Below are positions 44,871 through 52,842 of a stretch of 64,000 nucleotides of DNA, piece after piece (the first letter of the stretch is position 1; each line of letters starts with the position of its first letter). The position numbers were made by a program, and so were the translations under genes. The notes under the pieces are model-generated. The model made no database searches. It saw only the letters and a list, made by a program, of their open reading frames with translations, and was not told the DNA's origin. Location: NCBI RefSeq assembly GCF_938039205.1, contig NZ_CALHVM010000056.1, positions 124,001 through 188,000 on the forward strand. The letters are read 5' to 3'. This DNA comes from an uncultured Campylobacter sp. (GTDB lineage: Bacteria; Campylobacterota; Campylobacteria; Campylobacterales; Campylobacteraceae).

Positions 44871-45475
44871 CGATGAAACTCACGGCGAAACAAAAACTTC
44901 AAATTTTGAAAAACGTAGCGGTAGAGATACCGCTTGAGATTTTGCAGTTTCTCGTCGTGCCGATCGCTTTGCTTTTTTGCGGTAAAGAGAGCGAAAAACT
45001 GCCGAGATGGGCGGCGTGGTTTGATGACCCGGACTACGGCATCAACGGCGACGACGGGTGGAGAGGCGAACACTATCCAAACGGCAAGAACCGCACCTAC
45101 TGGGCTAGGCTTTGCTGGCTATACCGCAACCGCATAGGCGTATTTAGCGCGAAATACTTGGGCGTGCGAGTAGAGGACATCGACGCAAATACGGTGCGCG
45201 CTCAAGGCGACGTATTTGCGACCTACAACAAAGGGCAAAAGAACACAGAGTGCCTGGTGGTTTGCAAAATGAAAGACGGACGCGAGCGTTTCGGCTACTA
45301 CCGCGAGATCCGATATGGCAAATCAAAATGGTACTGCCGTGTCTATCTGGGGTGGAAGCTGATGGACGTAGTCGGTATGCGCGAGGACAACAAGCATACG
45401 TATATGGACGAGAACGACAAGAAAATCCTGCAAACCGTTTGGGCTATCAATCCGTTTAAAAGGATAAAACAATGA
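44867..45475 (+). CDS. Phage membrane-associated protein, DUF7338-like
   Basis: A 202-aa protein with a hydrophobic stretch at residues 20-40 (VEIPLEILQFLVVPIALLFC). A Trp/Asp-rich domain follows (WAAWFDDPDYGINGDDGWRG, TYWARLCWLYRNRIGVF). Similar proteins occur beside lysis or tail genes of many prophages. The family name is from memory of the pattern. Function unknown. Confidence 0.6.
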   Translation: MTMKLTAKQKLQILKNVAVEIPLEILQFLVVPIALLFCGKESEKLPRWAAWFDDPDYGINGDDGWRGEHYPNGKNRTYWARLCWLYRNRIGVFSAKYLGVRVEDIDANTVRAQGDVFATYNKGQKNTECLVVCKMKDGRERFGYYREIRYGKSKWYCRVYLGWKLMDVVGMREDNKHTYMDENDKKILQTVWAINPFKRIKQ

Positions 45476-45555
45476 GCTCGGCGGTCAAATTTGCAGTTAT
45501 CGCGGCGGTAATTTTGGCCGTCCTGCTTACCATAAATTTGCTAAAGGGGGCGTGA
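45472..45555 (+). CDS. Tiny single-TM protein of the lysis cassette
   Basis: A 27-aa frame beginning MSSAVKFAVIAAVILAVLL. It is almost all one membrane helix. It overlaps the preceding stop by 4 nt (ATGA) and the following ATG by one base, preceded by AAAGGATAAAACA. It could be a small holin or regulator of lysis; unproven. Confidence 0.6.
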   Translation: MSSAVKFAVIAAVILAVLLTINLLKGA

Positions 45556-45935
45556 TGAATTTTCTAATCGCAAACAAACTTTGGCTAATCGTAATCGGCG
45601 CTCTTGCGGGCGTAATGCTAGGGCTTGGGATTGAAATCTGGAAGTTAAGAGACGACATCAAAGAAGCAAAAGCGGGGCTAGCTCAGGCGCAAAAAGAGCT
45701 AGCGATAAAAGAGGCGGCTATCCAAGTATCGGCGGCAAATCTAAGCGAGTGTAATACGCGCATAGATTTTCAAAACGAGAAAATCAAGGCGCTAACCATA
45801 AAGTCGCCCGATGTCGTAAAGATGCAGGAGCGCGTAGTGACGAAATTTAAAAAGATAGAAATACCCGTCAAAGACGCGCAGTGCGAAAAGAAACTTAAAT
45901 TTTACGAGGAGCTGATAAATGAAGCAGGCAAATAA
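45555..45935 (+). CDS. Inner-membrane spanin-like (Rz) protein
   Basis: A 126-aa protein from ATG at 45555, or one codon earlier at GTG. It has an N-terminal transmembrane helix (residues 5-25) and a long periplasmic coiled coil (residues 30-75) with Cys residues. This is Rz-type architecture. The downstream overlapping lipoprotein completes the pair. The overlap is 17 nt. Confidence 0.75.
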   Translation: MNFLIANKLWLIVIGALAGVMLGLGIEIWKLRDDIKEAKAGLAQAQKELAIKEAAIQVSAANLSECNTRIDFQNEKIKALTIKSPDVVKMQERVVTKFKKIEIPVKDAQCEKKLKFYEELINEAGK

Positions 45936-46176
45936 GGCAACTGTCAAATTTTGTTTGACAGTTGCAGCGGTTTTATCTTTAGCTGGTTGCGCCAAAGAGC
46001 CGCAAATCATCACAAAAACCGTATATCAAGAAGTGAGAACGCCCGTTGCGTGCCTTGCGAAAATGCCCCAAAAGCCGAAATTCGAGGCAAACGATCCGCA
46101 AAGCGCACGCGAGCTAATGGAGTATTTCAAAACCTGCGAGGAACTCTTAAAGGGGTGCGTAGATGAGCGAGATTAA
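45919..46176 (+). CDS. Outer-membrane spanin-like (Rz1) lipoprotein
   Basis: An 85-aa protein with a signal sequence and lipobox LAGC at residues 21-24 (Cys at 24 for lipidation). A Pro-containing mature part with further Cys residues follows. It begins in another frame within the end of the Rz-like gene. The pair should fuse inner and outer membranes at lysis. Confidence 0.78.
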   Translation: MKQANKATVKFCLTVAAVLSLAGCAKEPQIITKTVYQEVRTPVACLAKMPQKPKFEANDPQSARELMEYFKTCEELLKGCVDERD

Positions 46177-46387
46177 ACTACTACCAAAGCCTAAAAACAA
46201 ATTAAAGCGGTGGCTAGTGTTGGCGCTAGGCGGCTTGTTTATGATAGCGTTTAGTGCAACACTGTACTGTTTTTATGGGGATATTTTTCATAGCGAGGAG
46301 GTTAAGCTAACAGCGTGGGCTGTTACGCAGGGCGTAGTAAACGTTCTACTAAGCCCCGCAAGGATGTTAATCATCTTTAAGGCGTAG
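46163..46387 (+). CDS. Small membrane protein, holin candidate
   Basis: A 74-aa protein with one clear membrane helix (RWLVLALGGLFMIAFSATLYCF) and a weaker C-terminal hydrophobic stretch (VTQGVVNVLLSPARMLIIF). The basic N-terminus would stay in the cytosol. It overlaps the Rz1-like gene by 14 nt. It could be a holin or antiholin. Confidence 0.6.
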   Translation: MSEIKLLPKPKNKLKRWLVLALGGLFMIAFSATLYCFYGDIFHSEEVKLTAWAVTQGVVNVLLSPARMLIIFKA

Positions 46388-46389
46388 CT

Positions 46390-46725
46390 GTGGAATTACA
46401 CTATTTATTTTACGTGTTAGTCATAGGCTGCGCGGGGTCTATCACAGCCTTTATCAAGAATGGCGGCGGCGGGGGTATAAAGAATTTGCTCAGGCGGACG
46501 TGGGACGGGTGCTTTAGCGCGTATGTGGTCTACGAGATAGCCTACTTTTTCGCAAAAGACGAACACGTGAGCTTTGCCATTTGCGGGATAGGTGCTTGGA
46601 TGGGCAGCGAGGCACTGATATTCGTGAGAGATTTTGTATCAAACAAAGCTGGAGGCAGAAGATATGATAGTTACGACGACTACGGCGGGAGTTTTAGACA
46701 CGAGGAGCGGGAAGATGACAAATAG
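46390..46725 (+). CDS. Probable phage holin
   Basis: A 111-aa protein from GTG with three hydrophobic segments (LHYLFYVLVIGCAGSITAF; FSAYVVYEIAYFFA; FAICGIGAWMGSEALIFVRD) and a charged tail. This pattern is common in phage holins. It precedes the endolysin and overlaps the next small gene by 62 nt. Confidence 0.65.
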   Translation: MELHYLFYVLVIGCAGSITAFIKNGGGGGIKNLLRRTWDGCFSAYVVYEIAYFFAKDEHVSFAICGIGAWMGSEALIFVRDFVSNKAGGRRYDSYDDYGGSFRHEEREDDK

Positions 46726-46969
46726 TGAGATATTAGAGAACTTGCAAGAAAAGCGCACAAAATGCACCGTATGGAGCAGAGTGATGGGGGAGCGAGCGCC
46801 TTTAGAGGACGACGACTGCTCGTCGTCCGTGCGTGAGCGAGTGAGCGGAGCATATCGCGCAAGCGATGCGAGCGATGGGGTAAAAAATACCACCGCCCCG
46901 TCGAGGGCTTTAACATCGGCAAAAAAGGCGAGCATAAAGAGCGCGTATTTTTTGAGAAAAATAAACTAA
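46664..46969 (+). CDS. Possible small protein overlapping the holin gene
   Basis: A 101-aa frame from ATG 46664, preceded by GGAGG at 8 nt, which is unusually strong here. The first 35 residues (IVTTTTAGVLDTRSGKMTNS) are plausible but the rest is Ser/Arg/Ala-rich. It contains a perfect 9-bp hairpin at 46807-46828. It may be an overlapping lysis gene or an untranslated spacer. Confidence 0.45.
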   Translation: MIVTTTTAGVLDTRSGKMTNSEILENLQEKRTKCTVWSRVMGERAPLEDDDCSSSVRERVSGAYRASDASDGVKNTTAPSRALTSAKKASIKSAYFLRKIN

Positions 46970-46981
46970 AAAGGACAGCAA

Positions 46982-47536
46982 ATGGCAAATTTTAACGAAG
47001 CATTCCAAATTTTGATGAGGCTAGAATTTTCTAAGCCAGGGGACGCGCTTGATAAAAACCCAACAGAAAGAGGGTGGACGTTTATGGGAATATACCAAGA
47101 CGCCCATCCTCATTGGAAAGGCTGGGATGAGATATTAGGCGCGGTAGCTCTTGGCGGCGACATCGAGAAAATATCCCGTGCGCTATACGCTAGCGAGAAT
47201 TTGCGCGCGCAAGTGCGAGCATTTTACAAAGAGGCATATTGGGATCGCATGAGGCTTGATGAAGTCACTAGCCAACTCAAGGCTAACGAGATGTTTATCT
47301 TTGGCGTCAATGTCGGAGTTAAACCTGCCGTGAGAGTTGCACAGCAGTTGGTAGGCGTAGTGAATGACGGCATAGTTGGCGATCAAACGATAGCGGCGAT
47401 AAACCGATATGACGAGGAGCGATTTGACAAGCAGTTCGACCGCGCCGAGCTTGAATACTACAACAAGCTGATCGAGAAAAATCCGCGGTTAAAAATTTAC
47501 GCCAATGGCTGGAGAAATAGAGCTTTTGCGGTGTGA
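46982..47536 (+). CDS. Endolysin, GH108-like muramidase with peptidoglycan-binding domain
   Basis: A 184-aa protein. Residues 1-85 match the secretion-activator/GH108 domain: Glu in LMRLEFSKPGD is the catalytic candidate, with TERGWTFMGIYQDAHPHW nearby. Residues about 95-180 match the type 3 peptidoglycan-binding domain (FIFGVNVGVKPAVRVAQQL, DGIVGDQTIAAIN). No signal sequence, so it needs a holin. It follows the lysis membrane genes. Confidence 0.88.
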   Translation: MANFNEAFQILMRLEFSKPGDALDKNPTERGWTFMGIYQDAHPHWKGWDEILGAVALGGDIEKISRALYASENLRAQVRAFYKEAYWDRMRLDEVTSQLKANEMFIFGVNVGVKPAVRVAQQLVGVVNDGIVGDQTIAAINRYDEERFDKQFDRAELEYYNKLIEKNPRLKIYANGWRNRAFAV

Positions 47537-47572
47537 CGCGCCGGACGGGGAAGTTTGGAGGCAAGCCCCGAT

Positions 47573-47675
47573 GAGGAGTAAAACGGGTCCCCGCCGTAAG
47601 GCAGGGCTTCAGTGCGGGTGCAGGGCGCCAAGCCTTGCCCGTAAGGACGGGCTTGGCTCGTCCGCGGAGTAAAAA
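47573..47675 (+). repeat. Leader cassette copy 1 (GC-rich hairpin plus ribosome-binding site)
   Basis: It runs from GGAGTAAAACGGGTCCCC to GTCCGCGGAGTAAAAA, just before the next start. Inside is the conserved GGGCTTCAGTGCGGGTGCAG segment. Next is a hairpin AGCC-TT-GCCCG-TAAGGA-CGGGC-TT-GGCT (47631-47658). The closing GGAG serves as Shine-Dalgarno. Related copies occur at 49.2 and 59.3-59.6 kb. Confidence 0.8.
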
Positions 47676-48053
47676 GTGAATGCATACTATGAAAAGACCT
47701 TTGTCGTGGGTAGCGCGTTTGGGCTAGATATCGCGTATTTTGATCGTTTTAACAAGCCGCTAGTTTTTGACTCCAAATTTCGCATCGTAGACCTCGTGTT
47801 TGAAAACATCAAAAGCGGCGCGAAGCTAGAGCTAAAAAATATCGGCATGGTAAAACAAAATCACGTCGTGATATTTGCCGAGGCTAGCGCTTGGGATAAC
47901 GCGCAGGAAGGGTTTTATAAAAACGACATCAGCGATAGTTTTGGCTACGGCGGAGCGTGGCATGCGTATGCGGTATGGCTACGCCCGCCGTTAGGGAACG
48001 ATGCGATGTGCGTAATGCGCGGCAAGGCAAAACTAGTGCAGGCCGCATGGTAA
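47676..48053 (+). CDS. Virion-region protein, unknown
   Basis: A 125-aa protein from GTG 47676, with Shine-Dalgarno supplied by the cassette. It looks beta-rich (YEKTFVVGSAFGLDIAYFDR; FAEASAWDNAQEGFY; WHAYAVWLRPP). Located between endolysin and a J-like tail protein; likely structural, not recognised. Confidence 0.65.
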   Translation: MNAYYEKTFVVGSAFGLDIAYFDRFNKPLVFDSKFRIVDLVFENIKSGAKLELKNIGMVKQNHVVIFAEASAWDNAQEGFYKNDISDSFGYGGAWHAYAVWLRPPLGNDAMCVMRGKAKLVQAAW

Positions 48054-48068
48054 ATTTAAGGAGCGAAT

Positions 48069-49175
48069 ATGTCAGATACTAATAAAACCATAGCATATAT
48101 AACGCCCGATTATCTCGAGGTTAGGCCTCTTGGATTTAACCCGGAAGCCGGCACTGGAAGCGGCGAGGGCGACGAGGGCGGCGGCACAAACGCACCCGTG
48201 CCGTTTAATCCGTTTGATCATATCAGCGAGCTTGAACGTATCATCGAGGATTATCTAGCAAAAGAGAGAACCTTCGATAATCAAAATTTGCGAGATAAGC
48301 TGCGCGGCACGATCAAGGCCCTTGAAGAGCTAAAAACCGAAGTCAAGGCGATCAACGGACAGATTTCGGCGATGGTCAAAAATAAGGATGTCGCCGTAAC
48401 TACGGACAACGAAGCTCTGGCACAGGCGATACAACAAATCAATGCAAAATTCGGCGAGATCAATGCTAGCATAGATCTGCTTAAACAAGCCTACGCAAGC
48501 GAAAATAGCGCGATAGCTCAAAAATTCGAGCAACTCAAGGCGAGTTTGCCCGGCGAGCTAACAAACCAAATCACAAAAAACGTCGAAACCAAGGTAGAAA
48601 AAGGACTGGACGGCAAAATCAGGTCTATGACGGCAGACATGACAAGTCTCATCTCCAGAGCCGAAACCGAGCTTGTGAAGGTCACGAATGCCGCGGCTAT
48701 CGCGACGGCGGCAAAAGAGTATCTAGCCAAAGTCAAATCCCTGATCACGGACAAGCAAGGCAGAATCACGGGCTGGCAGTTTAGCGATGGGAGTGGGCAA
48801 CAGAGCAAATTTGAAGTCATGGCGGATAATTTTCGTATCGCAAACTCGAGCGGAACGTATACGCCGTTTCAAATCATCGGTAGTAAAATATATTTTAGCG
48901 GCGACGTGGCATTTGATCAATTCAAGCAAACCAACACGATCATAAAAATCGAGCGTTTTGAAAACAACTCTGCGGCCAACAAAATAATCCAAGCAAATTT
49001 TAACTCCAAGACAAACGCCTGCATAGTGCTCTATAACGTATCTGATTTTTCTAAGTCTCACGTAGCGTTGCTCGGAAGGGCAAGCAATGGGACGTTTAAC
49101 GATCAATTTTTGATGGGGCCAAACAGTGCGGCCGTGATGCTATATCTAAATCAGCAAGATCTAGTAGAGAGGTAG
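48069..49175 (+). CDS. Tail tip/fibre protein with DUF1983-like domain
   Basis: A 368-aa protein. An acidic Gly-rich front (residues 25-45) leads into coiled coil (about 55-220). The C-terminal domain reads KSLITDKQGRITGWQFSDG, then FEVMADNFRIANSSGTYTPF and KIYFSGDVAFD, as in DUF1983 of GpJ-type host-specificity proteins. It is probably part of the adsorption apparatus. Confidence 0.72.
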   Translation: MSDTNKTIAYITPDYLEVRPLGFNPEAGTGSGEGDEGGGTNAPVPFNPFDHISELERIIEDYLAKERTFDNQNLRDKLRGTIKALEELKTEVKAINGQISAMVKNKDVAVTTDNEALAQAIQQINAKFGEINASIDLLKQAYASENSAIAQKFEQLKASLPGELTNQITKNVETKVEKGLDGKIRSMTADMTSLISRAETELVKVTNAAAIATAAKEYLAKVKSLITDKQGRITGWQFSDGSGQQSKFEVMADNFRIANSSGTYTPFQIIGSKIYFSGDVAFDQFKQTNTIIKIERFENNSAANKIIQANFNSKTNACIVLYNVSDFSKSHVALLGRASNGTFNDQFLMGPNSAAVMLYLNQQDLVER

Positions 49176-49201
49176 CTTGTATTGCTTTGCTATGCTTTCC
49201 T

Positions 49202-49316
49202 GCGGGGTAAAAACAAACGGGTCCCCGCCGCGAGGTAGGGCTTTAGGGGTTTGCAAAGGGCGTAGCTCTTTGCCCGTAAGGACGGGCCTCGCTCGTCCGC
49301 GGAGTAAAAATAAAAG
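49202..49316 (+). repeat. Leader cassette copy 2
   Basis: It starts GCGGGGTAAAAA and ends CGTCCGCGGAGTAAAAATAAAAGG before ATG 49324. It shares GGGTCCCCGCC near the start and the hairpin GCCCG-TAAGGA-CGGGC with the other copies, but has a diverged middle. Confidence 0.75.
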
Positions 49317-49323
49317 GTGAAAC

Positions 49324-49767
49324 ATGTATTATTTTTTAGACGAAGACGGAGTAATCATAGGTAGCGGCACCGAAAAACACGCCGCGTATAAAAACGTCGA
49401 AGCGGCCAAAGTGGATATCCCAAACGGACAAAGCCCATACGGCTACGCTCTTAAAAACGGTAAATTTGAGCCGAGCGAAGGGATGAAGGCGGCTGCAGCA
49501 GCTGAGCAAAAGGCACAGATAAAAGCGCTCAAAGAAGAAGAGATTGCTCGCATCGTCGTAAGGACGAAAAGCGGGCGTAAATTCAAAGGCGACGAGAAGT
49601 CTCAAAGCAGAATGAGCCTAGCCCTAGAGCGCGCTCGTAGGCTTGGGCTTGAGGCTTTAGAGTGGAAACTAGCAGGCGGCGAGATCGAGCTAATAGCACA
49701 TGAAGAGCTTGAAGAGGCGCTAAATTTGGCCGTGGACAAAACCAGCGAGATAGAACTATGCCGGTAA
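49324..49767 (+). CDS. DUF4376-like phage protein (tail-fibre accessory)
   Basis: A 147-aa protein. The N-terminal region is small and beta-like (YYFLDEDGVIIGSGTEKHAA). The C-terminal half holds FKGDEKSQSRMSLALERARR, with ALEWKLAGGEIELIAHEELE, the DUF4376 pattern. Such domains accompany fibre or tail proteins of prophages. It overlaps the next gene by 10 nt. Confidence 0.72.
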   Translation: MYYFLDEDGVIIGSGTEKHAAYKNVEAAKVDIPNGQSPYGYALKNGKFEPSEGMKAAAAAEQKAQIKALKEEEIARIVVRTKSGRKFKGDEKSQSRMSLALERARRLGLEALEWKLAGGEIELIAHEELEEALNLAVDKTSEIELCR

Positions 49768-50015
49768 GCGACGAAGACTTTAACGCGCTCAAAAATAGCG
49801 TGCGTGCGCTGGAAAACCAAATAGATACGCTTCGAACGAGTATCGGCGGGATAGAAAGTAGAATCGATGCCCTGCAAAACTCTATGGACGCGAAATTTGG
49901 CGCCGTTTCAAAAAAGCTGGACGGCGCAGACAAAGAGATAGACGAGCTAGAAACGCAGGCTAGCCTTGCAAGATCAAACCTAAACAAACTCAAGCGGCAG
50001 ATGAAGGGACTGTAA
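49758..50015 (+). CDS. Small coiled-coil phage protein
   Basis: An 85-aa protein, nearly all heptad-repeat coiled coil (LKNSVRALENQIDTLRTSIG through RSNLNKLKRQMKGL). It overlaps the preceding gene by 10 nt and the following by 1 nt. Possibly a trimerising structural adaptor. Confidence 0.7.
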   Translation: MPVSDEDFNALKNSVRALENQIDTLRTSIGGIESRIDALQNSMDAKFGAVSKKLDGADKEIDELETQASLARSNLNKLKRQMKGL

Positions 50016-50668
50016 TGGCGCAAAAAATCAAAATAAAATACGATGAAAAATACATAGAAAATTTTAAGAAAATTTTGGTGGCGGCGACTTGCGTAGATTC
50101 GCCGTTTGTAAAAACCACGCAGTATATCGATGAACAATTCGACAACTACAACATCGACGACGAAGTTAGGGCTAGAACCATCTCTGGGCTGCTCGCGGAT
50201 CTATCCATAAATTTCACTCAAAACGCTATGCAAAACGCGATGGAGCTAGCGCAAAAAGAGCTGACCTTCGATCAGGAGCTGCGCGCGCTAGAACTGCGTA
50301 ACCAAGGGCTAGAAAAAGAACTCGAAGCGCTCGAGTTAAAAAATAAATACATGAAAGAAAAACACCCGCTAGAGATGGACCAGCTAAGGGCGCAAAACGA
50401 TCTCACGGCTGCACAGATAGAAAAAATCAAAGCCGAGCAAAAGCTGGCCGAAGAGCAACACAAGGCCATCGAGCGGCAGGTGAAAGACAATCGTATCATC
50501 AAAGCTACGTCCATCCTAGGCGACTTTTTGCAAAACCTCGCCCAGCGCGATCTGATTCCTCCGGCATCGATGAACGAACATTTTTTCAATCTGCTCGCAG
50601 CTATCACCAAAGGCGACGACATCGCCGCAAAAGCGATAGCGGACTACGAAATCAAAAAAGGCAAATAG
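50015..50668 (+). CDS. Helical virion-region protein
   Basis: A 217-aa protein with an uninterrupted helical region (residues about 70-165: KELTFDQELRALELRNQGLE). The sequence resembles phage proteins upstream of ejection proteins. No family recognised. It shares one base with the preceding gene. Confidence 0.68.
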   Translation: MAQKIKIKYDEKYIENFKKILVAATCVDSPFVKTTQYIDEQFDNYNIDDEVRARTISGLLADLSINFTQNAMQNAMELAQKELTFDQELRALELRNQGLEKELEALELKNKYMKEKHPLEMDQLRAQNDLTAAQIEKIKAEQKLAEEQHKAIERQVKDNRIIKATSILGDFLQNLAQRDLIPPASMNEHFFNLLAAITKGDDIAAKAIADYEIKKGK

Positions 50669-50689
50669 TTTGCCACCAAAAGGCTAAAT

Positions 50690-52318
50690 TTGCAAACATA
50701 CATAGCGTTTAACGACATTTTAAACGTCACTAATCCCGAAGATAGCGACGTATTTTCTTTTATGGCAGGCTCTGCGGCGTTTGATTATCTTCTTGCCGGC
50801 GGCTCAGCGTATAGCCCGAGCTTCGAGCCTATGCCAAATCTCGCATCTGTTTTTATCTCTCAAAGCTATTCTCTTACGCTTTCAATACTTGATCTGAATG
50901 AAGACTACGCCGAGCTAGCGCTGCTCCCTATGCAAATTTTGATATTTCGCGAGTGGAACAAAAGAGCTAGAGACGAGGCGGCCGAGGCTGCAGGCGAAGA
51001 GATAGAAAACGCGGTAAGCAAGGCGGTAGAAAAAGCTAGAGACATATTGCGCGAGAGAGACAAAGACTTTGCCGGCCCAGAGGGTAGGACGATGGGGCGA
51101 AGCGGAGCGGTGAGCGGCGAGTTCTTAAGAGAGCTAGCCGAAGAGAGAAAAAAGGGCGCGCTAAGAGCGGCGCTGCAGGGATACGCTATGAACAAGTGGG
51201 GGCCGCTGGGAGCGATCGCGGCGGGCTGGGCGTACGACGGACAAATCAGCGCAGCCACGATCCACGACGTGGTAACCGCAAGCCTAAAAAAAGAGATAGT
51301 TAGCCTCGGCGTGCAGACGCTATCAAAGGCGCTGGGCATAACTTCGGCTTTTGGCACGCTGGCTATAGGCTTAGCGCTGGATAGCCTTTTTACGGAGACG
51401 TTTGAGGTGATGAGCGGGCTTGATAATCATTTCGGCTTCGGCGGCGATTTGGCGGGATTTACGAGTAAAGGAGAACCGATATATGAGCAAAAGATAGATT
51501 TTTTGGACGGGGTAAAAAGGTCGCTAGGGTTTGATATAGGTAGGATCGAGCTAGAAAATCAATACGGCCAAACGGTGGGCTACGAGTGGAGAGGTAAGAA
51601 ATTTGAATATGCTCACCCGATAGAGAAATTTAGCGACTACCTAAACACGCCAGCAAGAGATATGGGACTAACTCGAGCAAATAGATTTATGGACGCGGGC
51701 AGCATAATGTCGAGAATGAATCAAAACTACAGCCGCTCTCAGATAGAAACTGCGCTAGAAAAGAGCACGTTTGGCTCCGTAGCGGGTTTTAAGCCCGACG
51801 GCTTTTCGCCGTTTGGAAGGCAGCTATACTCCGCGGCGTTTGACGACATTGCGGACGCAGTCGCTCCGGCGATAGCCAAAATGCAACAAGGCGGCGGCAT
51901 GCAACTCGGAACGAACAAGAATACGTTTGAAGGGTTTGCGGGATCTAGATTTGGACAAACCGCGTATAACTATCACGGCTATTCGAGATGGGGCAAGACG
52001 CTAGGAATGCAAAAATTTAAAGAGGATTACGAGCGCGGATTTTTTGGGAATCGCGAAGTGGGTAGCCGAGGCGGGATCAACGGTACCGGAGCGCACAGCA
52101 GAGGCGGAGCGATGGCGGCTGAAGCGGCCGATAAAGCCGGCAAAAGCGGCAGCGTGAGCGGCGCCATAAACTCCGGTGGACGCGCAAATAGCTCAGGCAA
52201 CCGTAGGGGCGGTAATATCAGCGGCACGACTGGGAGCGGAAAGACAAGCCGCGGCGAGAAATCAAGACAAAGACAAGCCGAGAGAAACTCCGGCGGCAAC
52301 AAGAGCGGTAAAAAATAA
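50690..52318 (+). CDS. Large virion-region protein, possible ejection protein
   Basis: A 542-aa protein, probably from TTG 50690 with AAAAGG 6 nt before it. A helical charged region (residues 90-155) precedes a long Ala/Gly hydrophobic region (about 170-245: WGPLGAIAAGWAYDGQ, AFGTLAIGLALDSLF). The C-terminal 90 residues are Gly/Ser/Arg/Asn-rich, low complexity. Such membrane-active, disordered proteins are typical of internal or ejection proteins; inferred. Confidence 0.6.
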   Translation: MQTYIAFNDILNVTNPEDSDVFSFMAGSAAFDYLLAGGSAYSPSFEPMPNLASVFISQSYSLTLSILDLNEDYAELALLPMQILIFREWNKRARDEAAEAAGEEIENAVSKAVEKARDILRERDKDFAGPEGRTMGRSGAVSGEFLRELAEERKKGALRAALQGYAMNKWGPLGAIAAGWAYDGQISAATIHDVVTASLKKEIVSLGVQTLSKALGITSAFGTLAIGLALDSLFTETFEVMSGLDNHFGFGGDLAGFTSKGEPIYEQKIDFLDGVKRSLGFDIGRIELENQYGQTVGYEWRGKKFEYAHPIEKFSDYLNTPARDMGLTRANRFMDAGSIMSRMNQNYSRSQIETALEKSTFGSVAGFKPDGFSPFGRQLYSAAFDDIADAVAPAIAKMQQGGGMQLGTNKNTFEGFAGSRFGQTAYNYHGYSRWGKTLGMQKFKEDYERGFFGNREVGSRGGINGTGAHSRGGAMAAEAADKAGKSGSVSGAINSGGRANSSGNRRGGNISGTTGSGKTSRGEKSRQRQAERNSGGNKSGKK

Positions 52319-52584
52319 TATACGAAATTTAGGAAAAAACACAGTAAGTTTCTTATCGAAACTTGGGTTTTGTGTTTGCCGGTAAAACGGCGGACTTCCG
52401 CCCGGTTTTGCGAAAGCGGCATGGCGGTAAAAATAAAACGACGAGAGCAAAAAATAACGGCAAAGCGATTACACCGCCGCCCAGAGCGGCGGTGTGCTTT
52501 AGGTGGGTGCAGGGAGCGCTTGCGCTTCCGCCCACAAGCGCGTATTTTATTCGCGCGAGGAGTAAAAATTTTAAGGAGAGAAAT
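52319..52584 (+). promoter_or_regulatory. Structured leader with two hairpins and ribosome-binding sites
   Basis: No convincing gene. A perfect 10-bp stem ACACCGCCGC/GCGGCGGTGT (52471-52495) is followed by a second structure (GTGGG 52503-52507 with CCCAC 52531-52535, inner AGCGC/GCGCT). Then CGCGCGAGGAGTAAAAATTTTAAGGAG precedes ATG 52585. The ending resembles those of the leader cassettes. Confidence 0.6.
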
Positions 52585-52842
52585 ATGTGGGATTGGTGGA
52601 AAAATCTTTCAAGCGGGATTAAAAATAATGCCGATAGCTTGCAGGCTGCAGGCGCGCTAGTCGGCGGCTTAGGCAGCGCATTTAGCGCCTACAAACAAGG
52701 CAAGGCCGCGGATAAAACTTATAAACTAAACCTCGATCTACTCAAAGAAGAGAAGCGCCGCCGCAATCAGGCGCAGCAAAATTTAGAGCAAGGATGGCTA
52801 AGTGCGATGAGTAAGAGAAAGGACGAGGAAAATGCGATTTAA
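52585..52842 (+). CDS. Small helical virion-region protein
   Basis: An 85-aa protein from ATG 52585 with TTAAGGAGAG before it. The N-terminal part (WDWWKNLSSGIKNNADSLQA) is amphipathic; a Gly/Ala stretch and charged coiled coil follow. A longer upstream frame is rejected. It overlaps the next gene by 11 nt. Confidence 0.7.
   Translation: MWDWWKNLSSGIKNNADSLQAAGALVGGLGSAFSAYKQGKAADKTYKLNLDLLKEEKRRRNQAQQNLEQGWLSAMSKRKDEENAI

Noticed and set aside
52363..52584. Extended N-terminus of the 85-aa gene
   Set aside because: It reads through the two hairpins and repeated leader; a clear TTAAGGAGAG stands before ATG 52585.
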